A DNA stretch of 64,000 bases from Styela clava (lineage: Eukaryota; Chordata; Ascidiacea; Stolidobranchia; Styelidae), in contig NC_135258.1 in NCBI RefSeq assembly GCF_964204865.1, positions 10,841,001 to 10,905,000 on the forward strand, in the 5' to 3' direction. Shown here one piece after another: positions 23,601 through 35,000 of this stretch. Below the pieces are notes generated by a model. It was not told the DNA's origin. It made no database searches and saw only the letters and a program-made list of their open reading frames with translations. Each line of letters begins with the position of its first letter. Within the stretch, counting starts at the first letter, position 1. The translations under genes and the position numbers were made by a program.

Positions 23601-25695
23601 CATGAAAAGGGTATAAAAACATAAAGTCACCTGGAGTGTTACACTTCAAACTATTATTCGATGTTATCCAAATAGCATCTTTGGGTGAACTCCAATTCAA
23701 TTTTGGAAATGATTTCCAATTTAATTTCTCTAAAACTTCTTTGATTTGTTCCAGAAGAGCAGTGAATTGAGGTGCCTGTAAACAACAATTGTCTTCTTCA
23801 ATTGCTTCTCCATAAGTATATAAACCACAATCCAATATTTCCAAGCAAAAATATTGCAATCCCAGTACTGGTATATTTTGAAATAGGTATATAATATATA
23901 CATATACCAGAATTTTTTTGTAATAAATCTTCTGAATTAGTAAGTTAGGATAATTATGAATCCATTTTTTCAAATTATGACTGAATTTGGCGTCCCTACA
24001 AAGGCAAGAATATCACAGATTCGAAATCTTAGAAAATCTTCAAACCTCATTTTCATTTTGTGTTTCGTCTTCATCTGACCAATTTTCATTATCATCGAAA
24101 TTACTTTGTATACTTAAATCAGCACCTTTTGGTAATATCAATGGACCATCTTTTTGCAAATATTCAACAAAATCATCCGGCAATGGTATAATAAAGCTAA
24201 AAAACAAAAATCCACAAATGACAGCCATCGATTATTAAACACATTTGAAGTGAACAATTACAGTTCTTCAACATATTCAGTATTAAGAGTTCAATAGCCT
24301 GAAAATTATGAATTTCAATCTAATAGTTAAATTATATTAGGAAATTTAGTGTTATTTACTGATATATGTCAAAAACTAATTTACATTGCATCTAGTATAA
24401 ATCAAATTCACTATATAATTTAAAAGAATCCTCGAAAAATAAATCAAAGAACTGTTGAATTCAAATTAATACGAGAGATTAAAAAGCGATAAATGTAAGC
24501 AAAAAATAGATGAATATTTGTTAAATCGAAATAAAAAGATCATATGTTTTCCTCTGTTGCTGGGCCACAAACTCCGTCAGAAAATTCAGTGCCATCTTCA
24601 GATGGCCACCACATTGGAATATGACATCGAAATTTTAGCTGACCATCTTTTGAAGAAAGTGTCTCTCCTGAGTAGTTCAGTCTCACTAATGCAAGACCTA
24701 CTTTACCATCAGAATGCATTGATCGAAACTTTCCTGCACTTTTTCTCTTCTCTGTGTATATTGAAGACCCAGATTCAATAGATCCTTCTCCTTCTATGCT
24801 CACAGGAACAAGTCGTTTTCTAATGACACCGGTGAATTTGGTACGAGCTGTGAGCTCTTGACCAATATAACATCCTTTATGAAAGCTGACACCATTCATA
24901 AAATCAAGATTGCATTCCAAGGGCAGACAAGTTCCAGGTGGCAAATCTAACGGACCCTCTGGAACACCAATGTAATGTCTTTTATGATGATATGCATTAA
25001 TATCCATGTTAATTAATGCAGAGTCACTTTCTGACATATTTTCAACCACCAGTCTATGCCCGAGCATTGGGACCCTCGGGTCAATGGCAGAAGTGACTAC
25101 ATTGCTGAACTGTGGAGAAATATGAAAAGAATTTCCAGACATTGCCTGCACCACCGATAGATTATCTCTGGGTGTAATACTCAGTTTTTTTCTCAGTTTA
25201 TATAATTTTAAAATTTTAATGATACTTTCGGAATTTGACGACTCACATTCAAGAAGGACTTTGTTTTCTGTGTCGTGTTGTTGATGATATAACATAATAT
25301 CATGCATAATGCGTCCATGTTGGTTTAAAATCATTGCATACATGCATTTCATTTCAGGGAGAAGTTCAACGTCATTGGTTATAATCCCTTGTAAAAAATT
25401 GGTAACATCCCGTCCTTCGAGTTCAAGTAAACTCCGATGTTTCAAATGAGCATATCTGACATTATCCTGATCCTTGTCAACAATATGCATATGCCTTGCA
25501 CTAGACAGCATTTTTGATTTCGAACAGAACCGCGGAAAGATACGTCGTAATAGTGTAACTCTTGACATAGCCAAAGACATTTTAAATAAAATAAGATTTC
25601 ATCAACTCCTACCTTTTTATTGTGATGTCTGAAAATTGTGAATACCATTTTGAGAACATGCAATTCATCACATGTTCTTTTGTTAATGTTGTCAT
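20674..25695 (-). CDS. CDC123: CDC123, eIF2 assembly factor (nine exons)
   Basis: Exons: 25695-25613, 24196-24046, 23775-23631, 23131-23022, 22554-22356, 22105-22077, 21718-21589, 21486-21341, 20754-20674. All phases match, giving 357 residues against 336 in human. CDC123 is a cytosolic ATP-grasp-fold chaperone that binds eIF2 gamma and promotes assembly of the eIF2 complex. Diagnostic segments: KEHVMNC.FSKWY at the N terminus, IIPLP, FPKLNWSSPKDAIWI, KSSDFITYDL, LVLRKW, EFRCFVR, DIYKKRDGKFWIIDFNPWG (ATP-grasp metal/ATP region), DSLLFTWEEL and an acidic tail SSSDDDEPW. Exon 1 was found by homology 1.4 kb upstream; intron 1 contains the whole IBA57 gene on the same strand. Two small foldback element sequences lie in later introns. 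Confidence 0.93.
21163..21272. mobile_element. Foldback MITE (110 bp), copy A, in the last CDC123 intron
   Basis: Starts ggtactcctgaagtatgc and ends gcatacttcaggaagtcc; the two arms of about 45 bp are near-perfect inverted repeats and make up most of the element. Identical 8-bp target duplications gcagaaac flank it at 21155-21162 and 21273-21280. GG...CC ends with 8-bp duplications are consistent with Merlin-type elements; a P- or hAT-related origin is not excluded. Same family as 31562-31796 and 63531-63643. Confidence 0.9.
21931..21968. mobile_element. Partial foldback MITE end (copy D), CDC123 intron
   Basis: Reads tccgccatcttggttcacat followed by acttcgggaatacc, matching the right arm of the copy at 31562-31796. 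No left arm or target duplication was found, so this is a truncated relic. Confidence 0.7.
24540..25580 (-). CDS. IBA57: IBA57, mitochondrial iron-sulfur cluster assembly factor, nested in CDC123 intron 1
   Basis: A single uninterrupted frame of 346 codons. IBA57 is a folate-binding-fold (GcvT-like, COG0354/YgfZ) protein of the mitochondrial matrix that works with ISCA1/ISCA2 in 4Fe-4S cluster maturation. The family signature KGCYIGQE is present at about residues 228-235, followed by LTARTKFTGVIRKRLVPV. The N-terminal part has LLELEGRDVTNFLQGIITNDV, typical of the family. The first ~30 residues are rich in Arg, Ser and Leu with no acidic residue, which suits a mitochondrial presequence. I chose the ATG at 25580; the one at 25565 is an alternative. 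It is intronless, unlike its neighbours, and lies 32 nt after the splice donor of CDC123 exon 1 on the same strand. It ends 343 nt before CDC123 exon 2. Confidence 0.93.
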   Translation of the reverse strand: MSLAMSRVTLLRRIFPRFCSKSKMLSSARHMHIVDKDQDNVRYAHLKHRSLLELEGRDVTNFLQGIITNDVELLPEMKCMYAMILNQHGRIMHDIMLYHQQHDTENKVLLECESSNSESIIKILKLYKLRKKLSITPRDNLSVVQAMSGNSFHISPQFSNVVTSAIDPRVPMLGHRLVVENMSESDSALINMDINAYHHKRHYIGVPEGPLDLPPGTCLPLECNLDFMNGVSFHKGCYIGQELTARTKFTGVIRKRLVPVSIEGEGSIESGSSIYTEKRKSAGKFRSMHSDGKVGLALVRLNYSGETLSSKDGQLKFRCHIPMWWPSEDGTEFSDGVCGPATEENI

Positions 25696-28600
25696 ATTGT
25701 AGTATTGTTGAGTTTCAAATTTTGAGGAAGTTTAAGTATACCTTAATACCAGTCAATCAATAATTTTTCTAAAAAAAGTTTTGTAATCTCATGTTTATAT
25801 TGACTTCAACAATCCATATTTAAAAAAAAAGATATGACTTTATTGGCAAAACTAATATATAATAAAATACAGAATATGAAAGTTCTTCATGACCACTAAC
25901 AGACTACTAGAATTGCATGAACAAGAGGACAAGAGTAAAACTGTAAAATGAGACAGGCATGGTGAAAATAGATACCTGGATCTAAAGAAGCGAGTGCCTT
26001 GACGATTACGCCCCTATCCAGTTATCTGTAAATATAGTAAAGATAGTTGGGCACAATATGTCTATCTCTCAGTCCTCCATGCAGACGCAGTGATGTAAGA
26101 AAGCAATCTGGTATTTTTGTATTTCATTATTTGTCAAACAAGTATTACTGTATTAACATTCTTGAATATCTGTCTGAGCGAAACAAGTGTCTGAGTGGCC
26201 TCACTAACTTTACAGCTTTAATTGTTACGTCAATCTGTCAATATTAACTCATTGCCGATAGGCCATTAGGTATTACTGCATTACGGAAAGAAACATGGAA
26301 ATTGATGCTCGTGGAAACATCCATAGCTTCCTTCACCATCAGATCCTAATTCAGTACGGTACCGGTAGGCTACCGTATTTTCACGCTCCTGGCAATGCAA
26401 ACAAAAACTCAGTCAAAAGGAAAAATTTGTCTCAATTATTGAGTTTATATCTGAGTTATGCAAGTAAAATAAAAAATTAACATAAGCTGCGGCAGACGGG
26501 TCCAAGGACACTTGCAACAACATCGTGATCTTTAAATTTTGTGTCTTACCCGACATCTCTTTCAATTCCAAATATAGGCCATCCATACAAAGGTACATAT
26601 GGTCTTTGGTGCGCACGATGCTAAGCGTTACGGTATCATAGCGCCTGTGATAATCATACACGGCTCGCAGCTGGACTCTTCGCAGTCTGTAGTGGTGGTA
26701 GCAAAATAGTCAAATTAGGGATGGCCGAATACGGTCACTGGGCGTCAAATTGGAGATGGAAACTGCTCGGTAACACCTACATGAAGTCTATACACCTGAA
26801 ACAAATACATGACCAACTTGAGCCACCGTGTGAGAACTGAGAAGATGGTGGTTCTACTCTACACCAAATGCTTATTGTCTGCTACACGGAGATAAATATG
26901 GGAACCTATCCATTTAGTTATGGATCGAATCTTATATTCTTAATCGGAAAAAAACACGTCTGCTTCAGTGAGTCATTATTACATAGTGTTGAGCATTGCG
27001 AATGCAGAATATATCAGGACTGATGCGATTACTGGTACTTGATTTTATGGAAATCATGTGCGAAAACACGGATTCGTTTTTTCCGAAAGCAATGTATGCG
27101 AGAAAAGAACTTCAAAGTAGCGTTTAGTTCTCGTATACCCCCAAAACATTCCGGGACTCTCGTTGGTTCATATTCCACCGAAAAAGAACATCTGTAATAA
27201 GACTAATTATGAGAAATGAAAGATCAATTTCATTGTTATGTCATAAACGTTTTAATGGCATTGCTGCTAACTACATACAGGTATATTACAGTAGTTGACT
27301 TGTCGGCCGGTTATTATCAGTTTTCATTATGGAAATGTTGGTAAGTTTTGTTTTCATTAATTCGTGATTTGGTGACTCACCGAAAAAGCATGCTTCAATT
27401 GCAGTGAGCGTAAGTGGATGTAAATTCGTATTTCTTACTTATGACTAACTGCTTGCATCATTTTGTCATTTCCACCCCTTCTCAAAATGCCCGTTGGACC
27501 TTTTTATTCGGGAAGCACCTCGGCGAGAAAATTATTACGCAACAAACCCTTTGAGAAACCAAGCACCGCCCTGGCAAGTTTGCTCATCGTCAAACATTTA
27601 TCACGTGCCCACGCTCATCCACGTTTGTCTGGTAATTTATTCTCTCCTACAAACGAGAGAAGAGAAAAAATGAAAGATAATGGGACTACTGGAGCATGAC
27701 AGGTGACGTCACCATACAGAGTTATTTTTGCTGGAGATGGTTGGGCGAAGGAAGTCGTTGCCCGCGTTCAATGCTTTGTTCATTGCAGTTAGAGCGGAAT
27801 TTCGGTCATTTGCGTAATGTTGTTAATGAATCTATATGTTAGATGTGAATGCCATGAATTTTGACAGATCGACTTGGTATACCTTACCCTGCAAGCCAGT
27901 TACTACTCCAGTACTCAGCTCAAAAATAGGCAAATCCAGCTGCAGAAGCGTGGTGACGTTGCTGTGATATCCTAGTATCCTGGTATTTAGATGTCATAAG
28001 TTGATACCCATGGTTCGTTTCGTGCTTGTAAAAATGCTGTAATCTTTATTGTTAAGTATAGTTTTTTTCAAATTAATATGGGTAGCCTATGTACCTGATT
28101 TAAAACTTACAAGTGCAATTAATTTCAGCAATACCCAAATCTGTAAATGCAGCCAGGTGTCAAAACATGCCATTTTTGAAGGTTCTATGGTACTAACCTA
28201 GTAATGAAATAGCCTAGCCTACTAACTGCTTAAAAATAAACAGAAGAACATTATTCTAAAACAGATAGCATCTTGTAGTTCAGTAGTTTGTTAGTCTTGT
28301 GTTATTGTATTGATAAGTTCTTCTTTGACCGCTTGAGGAATCAGATGTTGTTGGTTCTGTGGTTTGGGAAGTGGACAGCAGGATTTCCGTATTTGCCAAA
28401 CATATTGTTCACATACGGCCATTTATATAAAATTGATGTTCTACATAAATTATAGAGTAATTTACATTACACAATCAGCACGGCTGTTGAAAAACTAAAC
28501 TAAGATTTTCACATTGTTACGATAGATGTAAAACGAATTAGTTATAGAGGCATTTACTACTAAAATACGGCACACTAAACAGATCGAGAGACATTGTCTC

Positions 28601-29095
28601 GTTCCAAAGAATCCCATTTTGCGGATGAACAAACACTTCTCCTTTCGAGGACGTCTGGACATTGTTGTCCCTCAATATACGTTAAAATGAAATTGGGCAA
28701 AAAACTACAGAGAAGCGCAATCTAAAAACGTCATTGTTGAATTCCTCTGGAAAAAATAATAAGGAATCAGAAGGAAAAACTTTCTACCGTGGCATTCGAG
28801 AGTTTTTAGCAAAAACAGCAATTTTGATCATGCGACGGCCACGATTAATTTACATTATTATCGGGGCACACATGACGCCATATGGCACCTCTATCATTGT
28901 GTTAGACGGCCCTCGTTTGTGAGACAGATGGAGTGTTTGTTTTATTGAACCAAATGACGGGACATTCTTGGAATTCGGAAAGTGTGCTGTACTGTATTAT
29001 TTTTATACTATGTTGAATGTTTTACTTCATTTTTTATATTGTGCAGCTGTTGAAACTTCTGACTAACTTAGTTGACGTCAAAACACAGATCTGTA
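25696..29095. other. Intergenic region between divergent CDC123 and USP44/49
   Basis: Head-to-head spacer of about 3.4 kb that should hold both promoters. A splice acceptor-like sequence (tattgtgcag, ending 29046) suggests that the USP44/49 start codon lies in a second exon after an untranslated first exon. A possible orphan exon on the minus strand is noted at 26550-26686. The plus-strand frame 27463-27699 is in a locally GC-richer stretch but has no recognisable domain. Confidence 0.5.
26550..26686 (-). other. Possible orphan coding exon
   Basis: On the minus strand a candidate acceptor (ccaccactacag) is followed by an open stretch with varied amino-acid composition (RRVQLRAVYDY, TKDHMYLCMDGLYLEL). 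It ends at a strong donor (TCGG|GTAAGA). I found no compatible next exon: the one good downstream acceptor gives a stop in this phase. The YLCMDGLY segment faintly recalls beta-trefoil growth factors, but length and phase do not fit, so I assign no function. Confidence 0.2.
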
Positions 29096-32000
29096 ATGAA
29101 AAACAACGCTAGCAGTGTTCGTATGCCATCACCACGTCAAAATGCCGATAAATCTTCCCCAAAACGAGGATCTAAATCTGATAATCAGAATTTGAAGTTG
29201 CAAGGTGGTTGCAAAGGTGCCAAGCCGTGCACAAAGGTACCTATAATTCCATGTATATTAATTCTATAATAATAACACGAACATATCTATAATTATTGAA
29301 ATTTATTTAGGGTGGAGATACAATTGTTAAACAAGAAGAAAATTATCTGGCGAGATGTACAAATTTTCGGTTGACAACTGGTTATGAATTGAGCATTTGT
29401 AATTGTAAGCATATTCGAAAGATTCGAATTGGAGAACGACATTCGATTGTGAATCCTCAGCGATGGTTATGTGAAACATGCTTCACAACAGAATCTGTAT
29501 GGGCGTGTCTAAGTTGCCCGAATGTAGCATGCGGCAGGTACGTATCTGAAGCCTACACTCTGTATGTTTTACTGTGATATGTTGTTATTTTTCGATATCC
29601 CTGTTGCGTCAATTAGTTTCAATAACACAAATTTTACTTCTGCAAATTCACAAGCTCACTCGCACATGATAGAAACTCACTCAAGAGTAGAGAGATATAT
29701 TTCCTGTTTTGTGTCTTTGTACTCAGCACATTAATAAGGTCTTGTATCATCAATGTTTTTAGTCAATCCTATATACTTTTGAATAAATTATTAACTTATT
29801 GCTTTCGGACATAGATGGACCAGATATTAGCATTCCTAAATGATCAATCAACTGCATGAAAGCTCTAATTTTTTTTGCCATTTGAATTTATATACATTCA
29901 TCATTTGTATATATTTATTTCATTAATTTGGTAAGTGAGATAAAATTTCTATTTGATAAAGGAATGTATTTCAAAATGATTGTATGTGAATGTGTTCATA
30001 CAACTGGGTTCGAAATCAACAAATTTACAAATGTCAGACAATTGTATTTGTTCGATAATTCATCTGCTCGCGTCAGGAAATTATATCTGTCTTTGGAGCC
30101 CTCTTTTTCACTCATAATATGACATCAGAATTTTCCGTTAGTTTTGGCCAGTTGTGACTAAGCTTTAAGAAAGTTCTCCAATACTGTAATTGCTAAGCTG
30201 GCTATTACCAAATATTAGTTTGTTATACTAAATCAAGTTTGGGCCAGACATAAGATATCAAATCATGAAAATATAAGGATGAACTTTCACCTGGTATTAA
30301 ATTGGTTATAAAACAAAAGGTCAATTTGTCCTATATTAAACGAGTGGTTATGCTCTAAAACAGTGGTTCTCAAGATTTTTGAGCCGAGCCCCCTTTTTAG
30401 AAAATCCCAAGTCTCATGCCCCACCTCAAAAATAACTAGCTAACAATAAGCTACGAATAACAGATAGTAAGGCGAAAGTATGTTTTATTTATAAAGCATG
30501 TTGGAAATACGTGTATACGTGTACGTGTATACATAATAAAGAAATGTTTGAGCACTACTGTCTAAAAAAAGGCTTTCTCAAACTTATTTAGTTCCATATA
30601 ATATTAAATAGGCATATTGTTTTTTTATTCGACCTATTTATACACCTCTCTGGGCAAGGCTCTGTATAAGCATCCGATAGGTAAGAACCTATGATATTTT
30701 GGAAGGACCAGATTCCTTGCAATTCGTCATTGCCTATCCAATTTATTACAGTCTGAGTAAGGTGTCATACATAGGATTTGAACCCAAGATTTTTAATCAG
30801 TAATATTACTTCAGCATCTTTACCACTTGGCCATTGCGCCTATTGTATTTGTAACAAATAAACAAGAATACGTGGTACTGAATATATGTAATGTAAAAAA
30901 TTTTGTTTTGCAGGTTTATAAAAGAACACGCCCTAACACATTTTCAAGAATCTGGTCATCCACTGGTTATCGATGTCAATGAACTGTATGTTTTCTGTTA
31001 TAAATGTGATGATTATGTGCTTAATGATAATAATTCCAGTGACATCAAAGTCCTCAGAGAAACTCTTTTGGTAAGAAATTGGAAGGAGTAATGTCGTTAA
31101 GATAAATTTTAATTTAATGCTCTACCGGAAGATATTATATGAATTAATAAAATCAGAACGCAATTTCATATATGTACTATAGATAGAACGGATTCGTGAT
31201 TGAATCTTTGTTGGAAATTTGTTTTAGTAAAATCTGCTAAACAAATTTTGTGATTTTGCCAGAGAAGAAGTAGAAAATTTTTTTATAGTATTGCAATTTG
31301 CAGACATGTTAAGTTTTTTTCCTTACGTTTCCAGATGTCAAACTAATTTTAATTTCACCTCATTTATTATTTTTGATTTGATGTGTTATGTAGTAAAATC
31401 ATGAGACATGTCAGAATGTATTATATAAAATAATCTGAACAAGGCTTTCTATAAGCAACTCTGAAATGAAGGATAACTACTATGTTTCTGGTTTGGCATT
31501 ACCTTACCAACTTATTACACCTTGGGGGAGGTGATTGCCATGGAATCTAAACTCAAGATTTGGGGCTCCCGAAGTATGCGAACCAAGATGGCGGACATCG
31601 GAATGTAATATGTGTACTAGGTTAGGGTTAGGCCATAATTTTATGTATAAATACTACGGGAGGCTCTTGACTAGTCTTCGAACTGATAATAGGACTAAAA
31701 TAAGGAAAATTGGAAAAAATTATCGCCTAACCCTAACCTGTTGCCCATGTTACGTTCCGATGTCCGCCATCTTGGTTCGCATACTTCGGGAGCACCCAAG
31801 ATTTTTATCTGCAATGCCAACATATTTCAGTCCAACCATCGCTTTGATACATAGACTTTTGAACCCACAAAACCCACCCGACCTGATTATATAATTTTAT
31901 ATGACAATGGCAAGTATTTGGCAGCAACTTTTCAGATAACTCTCTATAAAACGACATATAAACTTCACGATTATCAATATAATAAATTCAATTTAGATCG

Positions 32001-35000
32001 TGATTAGTAAATGAACTACCAAGTAATTTCGACCCACCCATATAAATTATTTAAATTCACGATCACCAACATTCATATATTCTCATCCAGGCCATTCGAT
32101 ACCAAAACTTCACTGGAACAACTCGCAGTGGTCATACTTTAAGGTCAGCAATGATCACTGAACAAGTTGATGTTGAAATGAGAAGACAAATGCAACAAGA
32201 ACAATTAGACAGAGATGACAGACTTTTCACTGCTATTTGGCATTCTAGGTTGGTTGTTACTCTTTCGCCTTACCTCTGTTATCAAAAAGTCAATAATCAA
32301 TGAAGTTAAGATATCCATCGTGTTCATTAGTAATACCAAATGAGTTAATAGTCAAGGAAGAAGTCTAGTTACCTTGGCACCAACACAGCCTATTTTAAGT
32401 TATTTGTGCAACAAGCTAGTAAATTTTCGGTTTTAGAACAGCAACATCATTCTACGTGTTATATGGTTAATCATATTACACCAATTATTTTTGCTATTTC
32501 AAAGACTATTCGAAAAATAACCTTAAACACTTATTACAATCAGTGTACTAAATTTCAAACAAAATTAGTATTTAAAGAGAAGATTATATAAGAGATTACT
32601 ATTAAGAGAAGAGATATATTCCACATAATTACTTATCGATTTCAATCGGTAAGTATGTTGATAGGTATTTGTCTATCTGTTCGTCTGTTAGATGCACGCG
32701 ATATCTCATGAAAGCGAGATTGAATCTGCTCCAGATTTTGCATGTGCATTCATCATATGTCGGACCAGAAGCCTATTGATTTTGGATGAATTATGTCGTA
32801 TAATTAGCGAGTTATTAATTAGTGATGGGACACAAGGTGTCACTATGGAGTAAGAACGCTGTTTTGGGGGATCCCCTAACTTTCGATCGATAAGTCTTCG
32901 GTCTCTGACCGATATTCTCTTTTCGTTCTCATTGTATACAATTTTTTATTTCAAATTTTTTATGCATTATTCTTTTGTCTTAGGTTTGTTAGACAACGAA
33001 AAGCATTCCGACGATGGGTTCGATATATTCATTGGAAAAGAACAAAAACTGTGTTCCCATTAGAAAGTAGTGATGATGACACTGAAACTGAAAGCTCAGA
33101 TATTGTAATGGAACCACCAGATCTCACAGGTAAAATAGTCTGTCCATTTTGATATGAACACTAATTAATTATTGACTTGAACTCACCATCTTTGGCTTGA
33201 AAAATTGCTTCTTTCAACAGTTTTCCATGTCGTAGTGACTTGAACTGGCCTGTAATGCTCCACCATAAATGTATACTGTTTGTCATTTCAGTTGTTCGTA
33301 ACTTTTCTTGGAGAGGAGTCTCTTTTACTTTTGAATGAGTCCACTCGACTCCGATTTGAGTAAATCCAAAAAATTAGTAAAGCGGGTGGTATTGGTGGTA
33401 TATAATGTTTTAGATAGTAACAGATTTTTTTATATTTGAGCTGAATCACAGGAGGGTTCATGTGACTGCTGTACGGTCCGTTACTGCTGTAAAGTTATGC
33501 ACCGGGACTGATTGAAGGGGCTGTGATTTGCCATAATTTCCAAGCCTAAATAACTAACAAAGATTGTTATATCACATCTTTTTTTAACTGAAATAATAGA
33601 ATGTTTTCGAAGTGGCATATTTCGCACAGTATTGAGCAATAGAAAATTACTTTGCTGTACTAAAATTAATTCATTTTTAGAATCATGCCAATCTGAACCG
33701 CTCATTTCTTTGCCGACTAAGGAATCCGATATCAAGGTGCTGTCTTCTTCACATCATATTGATAGTGATGATGAGAATAATTTACTTTTACCTGAAATCT
33801 CTGTAAATTCTGAATCGGATACAAAATCAGATACAACGGACACTGATGTTAGTGATTTTCCAAATATAAAATCTGACTTGCCTTTAATAGAAGAAGATAT
33901 CCAAATGGATGTATCATTATCGAATATGACGGAATTATCTGAAATTACTGAAATATCGCTTACAAACTCGGATGTTATATCTTATTTGCCGCAGACTTTT
34001 TCTTCCAATCAAAGTACATCGCAGGTTATGAAATTACCCAGCGTCGATAATAATGAAGAATTTGCGATGTCCGATGCATCATCATGTCATTTGTCATCTA
34101 ACGAGAGTTTACCTGGAGTAAATGAGACCGCAGATGTTATTGTTGATGTCATGCTAACTGATGATGTCATCAAAGATGATGTCACAAAAGAGGAAGAAAA
34201 TTCTGATGTAACTGAAGTTCCTGTGATTCCTTTGAATATTTTATCGAGACCAAAAAGATCTAATGCGGCTGCAAGGTATTGTGTAGATCGTTTATATACT
34301 ATTATTTTTTGCCGGTTTTTCCATGCATGAGTAAGCTTCAAGTCAATGTGTATATAAAGCAATATTGCTTTGAAAAATGTAAGAATAGTTTAAAAAGATA
34401 ATTGCCACTGTAAAATTCCCTGTTTTGGAATACTCTGCACCTCCCAATTTAATTTTTATAAATTTGCAAAGATTTTTTCAAATTTTTCTGTTTATTTAAT
34501 GTTGATTGCTCAATCAAGAATATATTCGAAAATACCCCTTTAAAATATATTCCCATTAGTAAGATATTCTATTTTGGCCATCTTTGACCTATTGACAAAA
34601 GAAAAGCACCTAAAAATTAAATCATTTTTCCTAATTATTCCCACTCAGTACCTTTGTGAAAAGAAATCGCATTTTTTTTTCCAGATACAAGGAAATTTTT
34701 GGCAGTTTAAATAGAACTTCAACAGTAAAAAGAGAAAGAAATATACCCTCGCAACCAAAGTTCGGTGAAGAAGGTTCTCCTGAACAAAGAAAAATGAGTC
34801 TCAGACCAAGACCGTCCGGTCGGCGCAGCGATCGAATAAAGAAAATTAACAAAAAGAAAGAGAGAGCATCAACGACATCTAAAAAGAAAGTTGTGCAAAG
34901 AAAACCGCAACAATCTGTAAAATTAATAAAACAAAGACATCCACCACCAAAACGGAAACGAATCGTTCCAAAGAAAACTAAGTATGCAACTTAGTAACTT

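Noticed and set aside
23491-23973. 160-codon minus-strand open frame taken as one protein
   Set aside because: Only 23775-23631 is real coding sequence (CDC123 exon 3); the ends run into introns on both sides.
26550-26686. Fibroblast growth factor exon
   Set aside because: Only a short YLCM-type motif fits; exon length, phase and the missing neighbouring exons do not support it.
27463-27699. Plus-strand 78-codon frame as a small gene
   Set aside because: No domain, no splice partner and no clear coding signature beyond local GC content; more likely upstream flank of USP44/49.
30774-30840. Possible tRNA gene on the minus strand
   Set aside because: A and B boxes are present, but the arms do not pair convincingly and the sequence continues into a body shared with a second copy, so it is a SINE.
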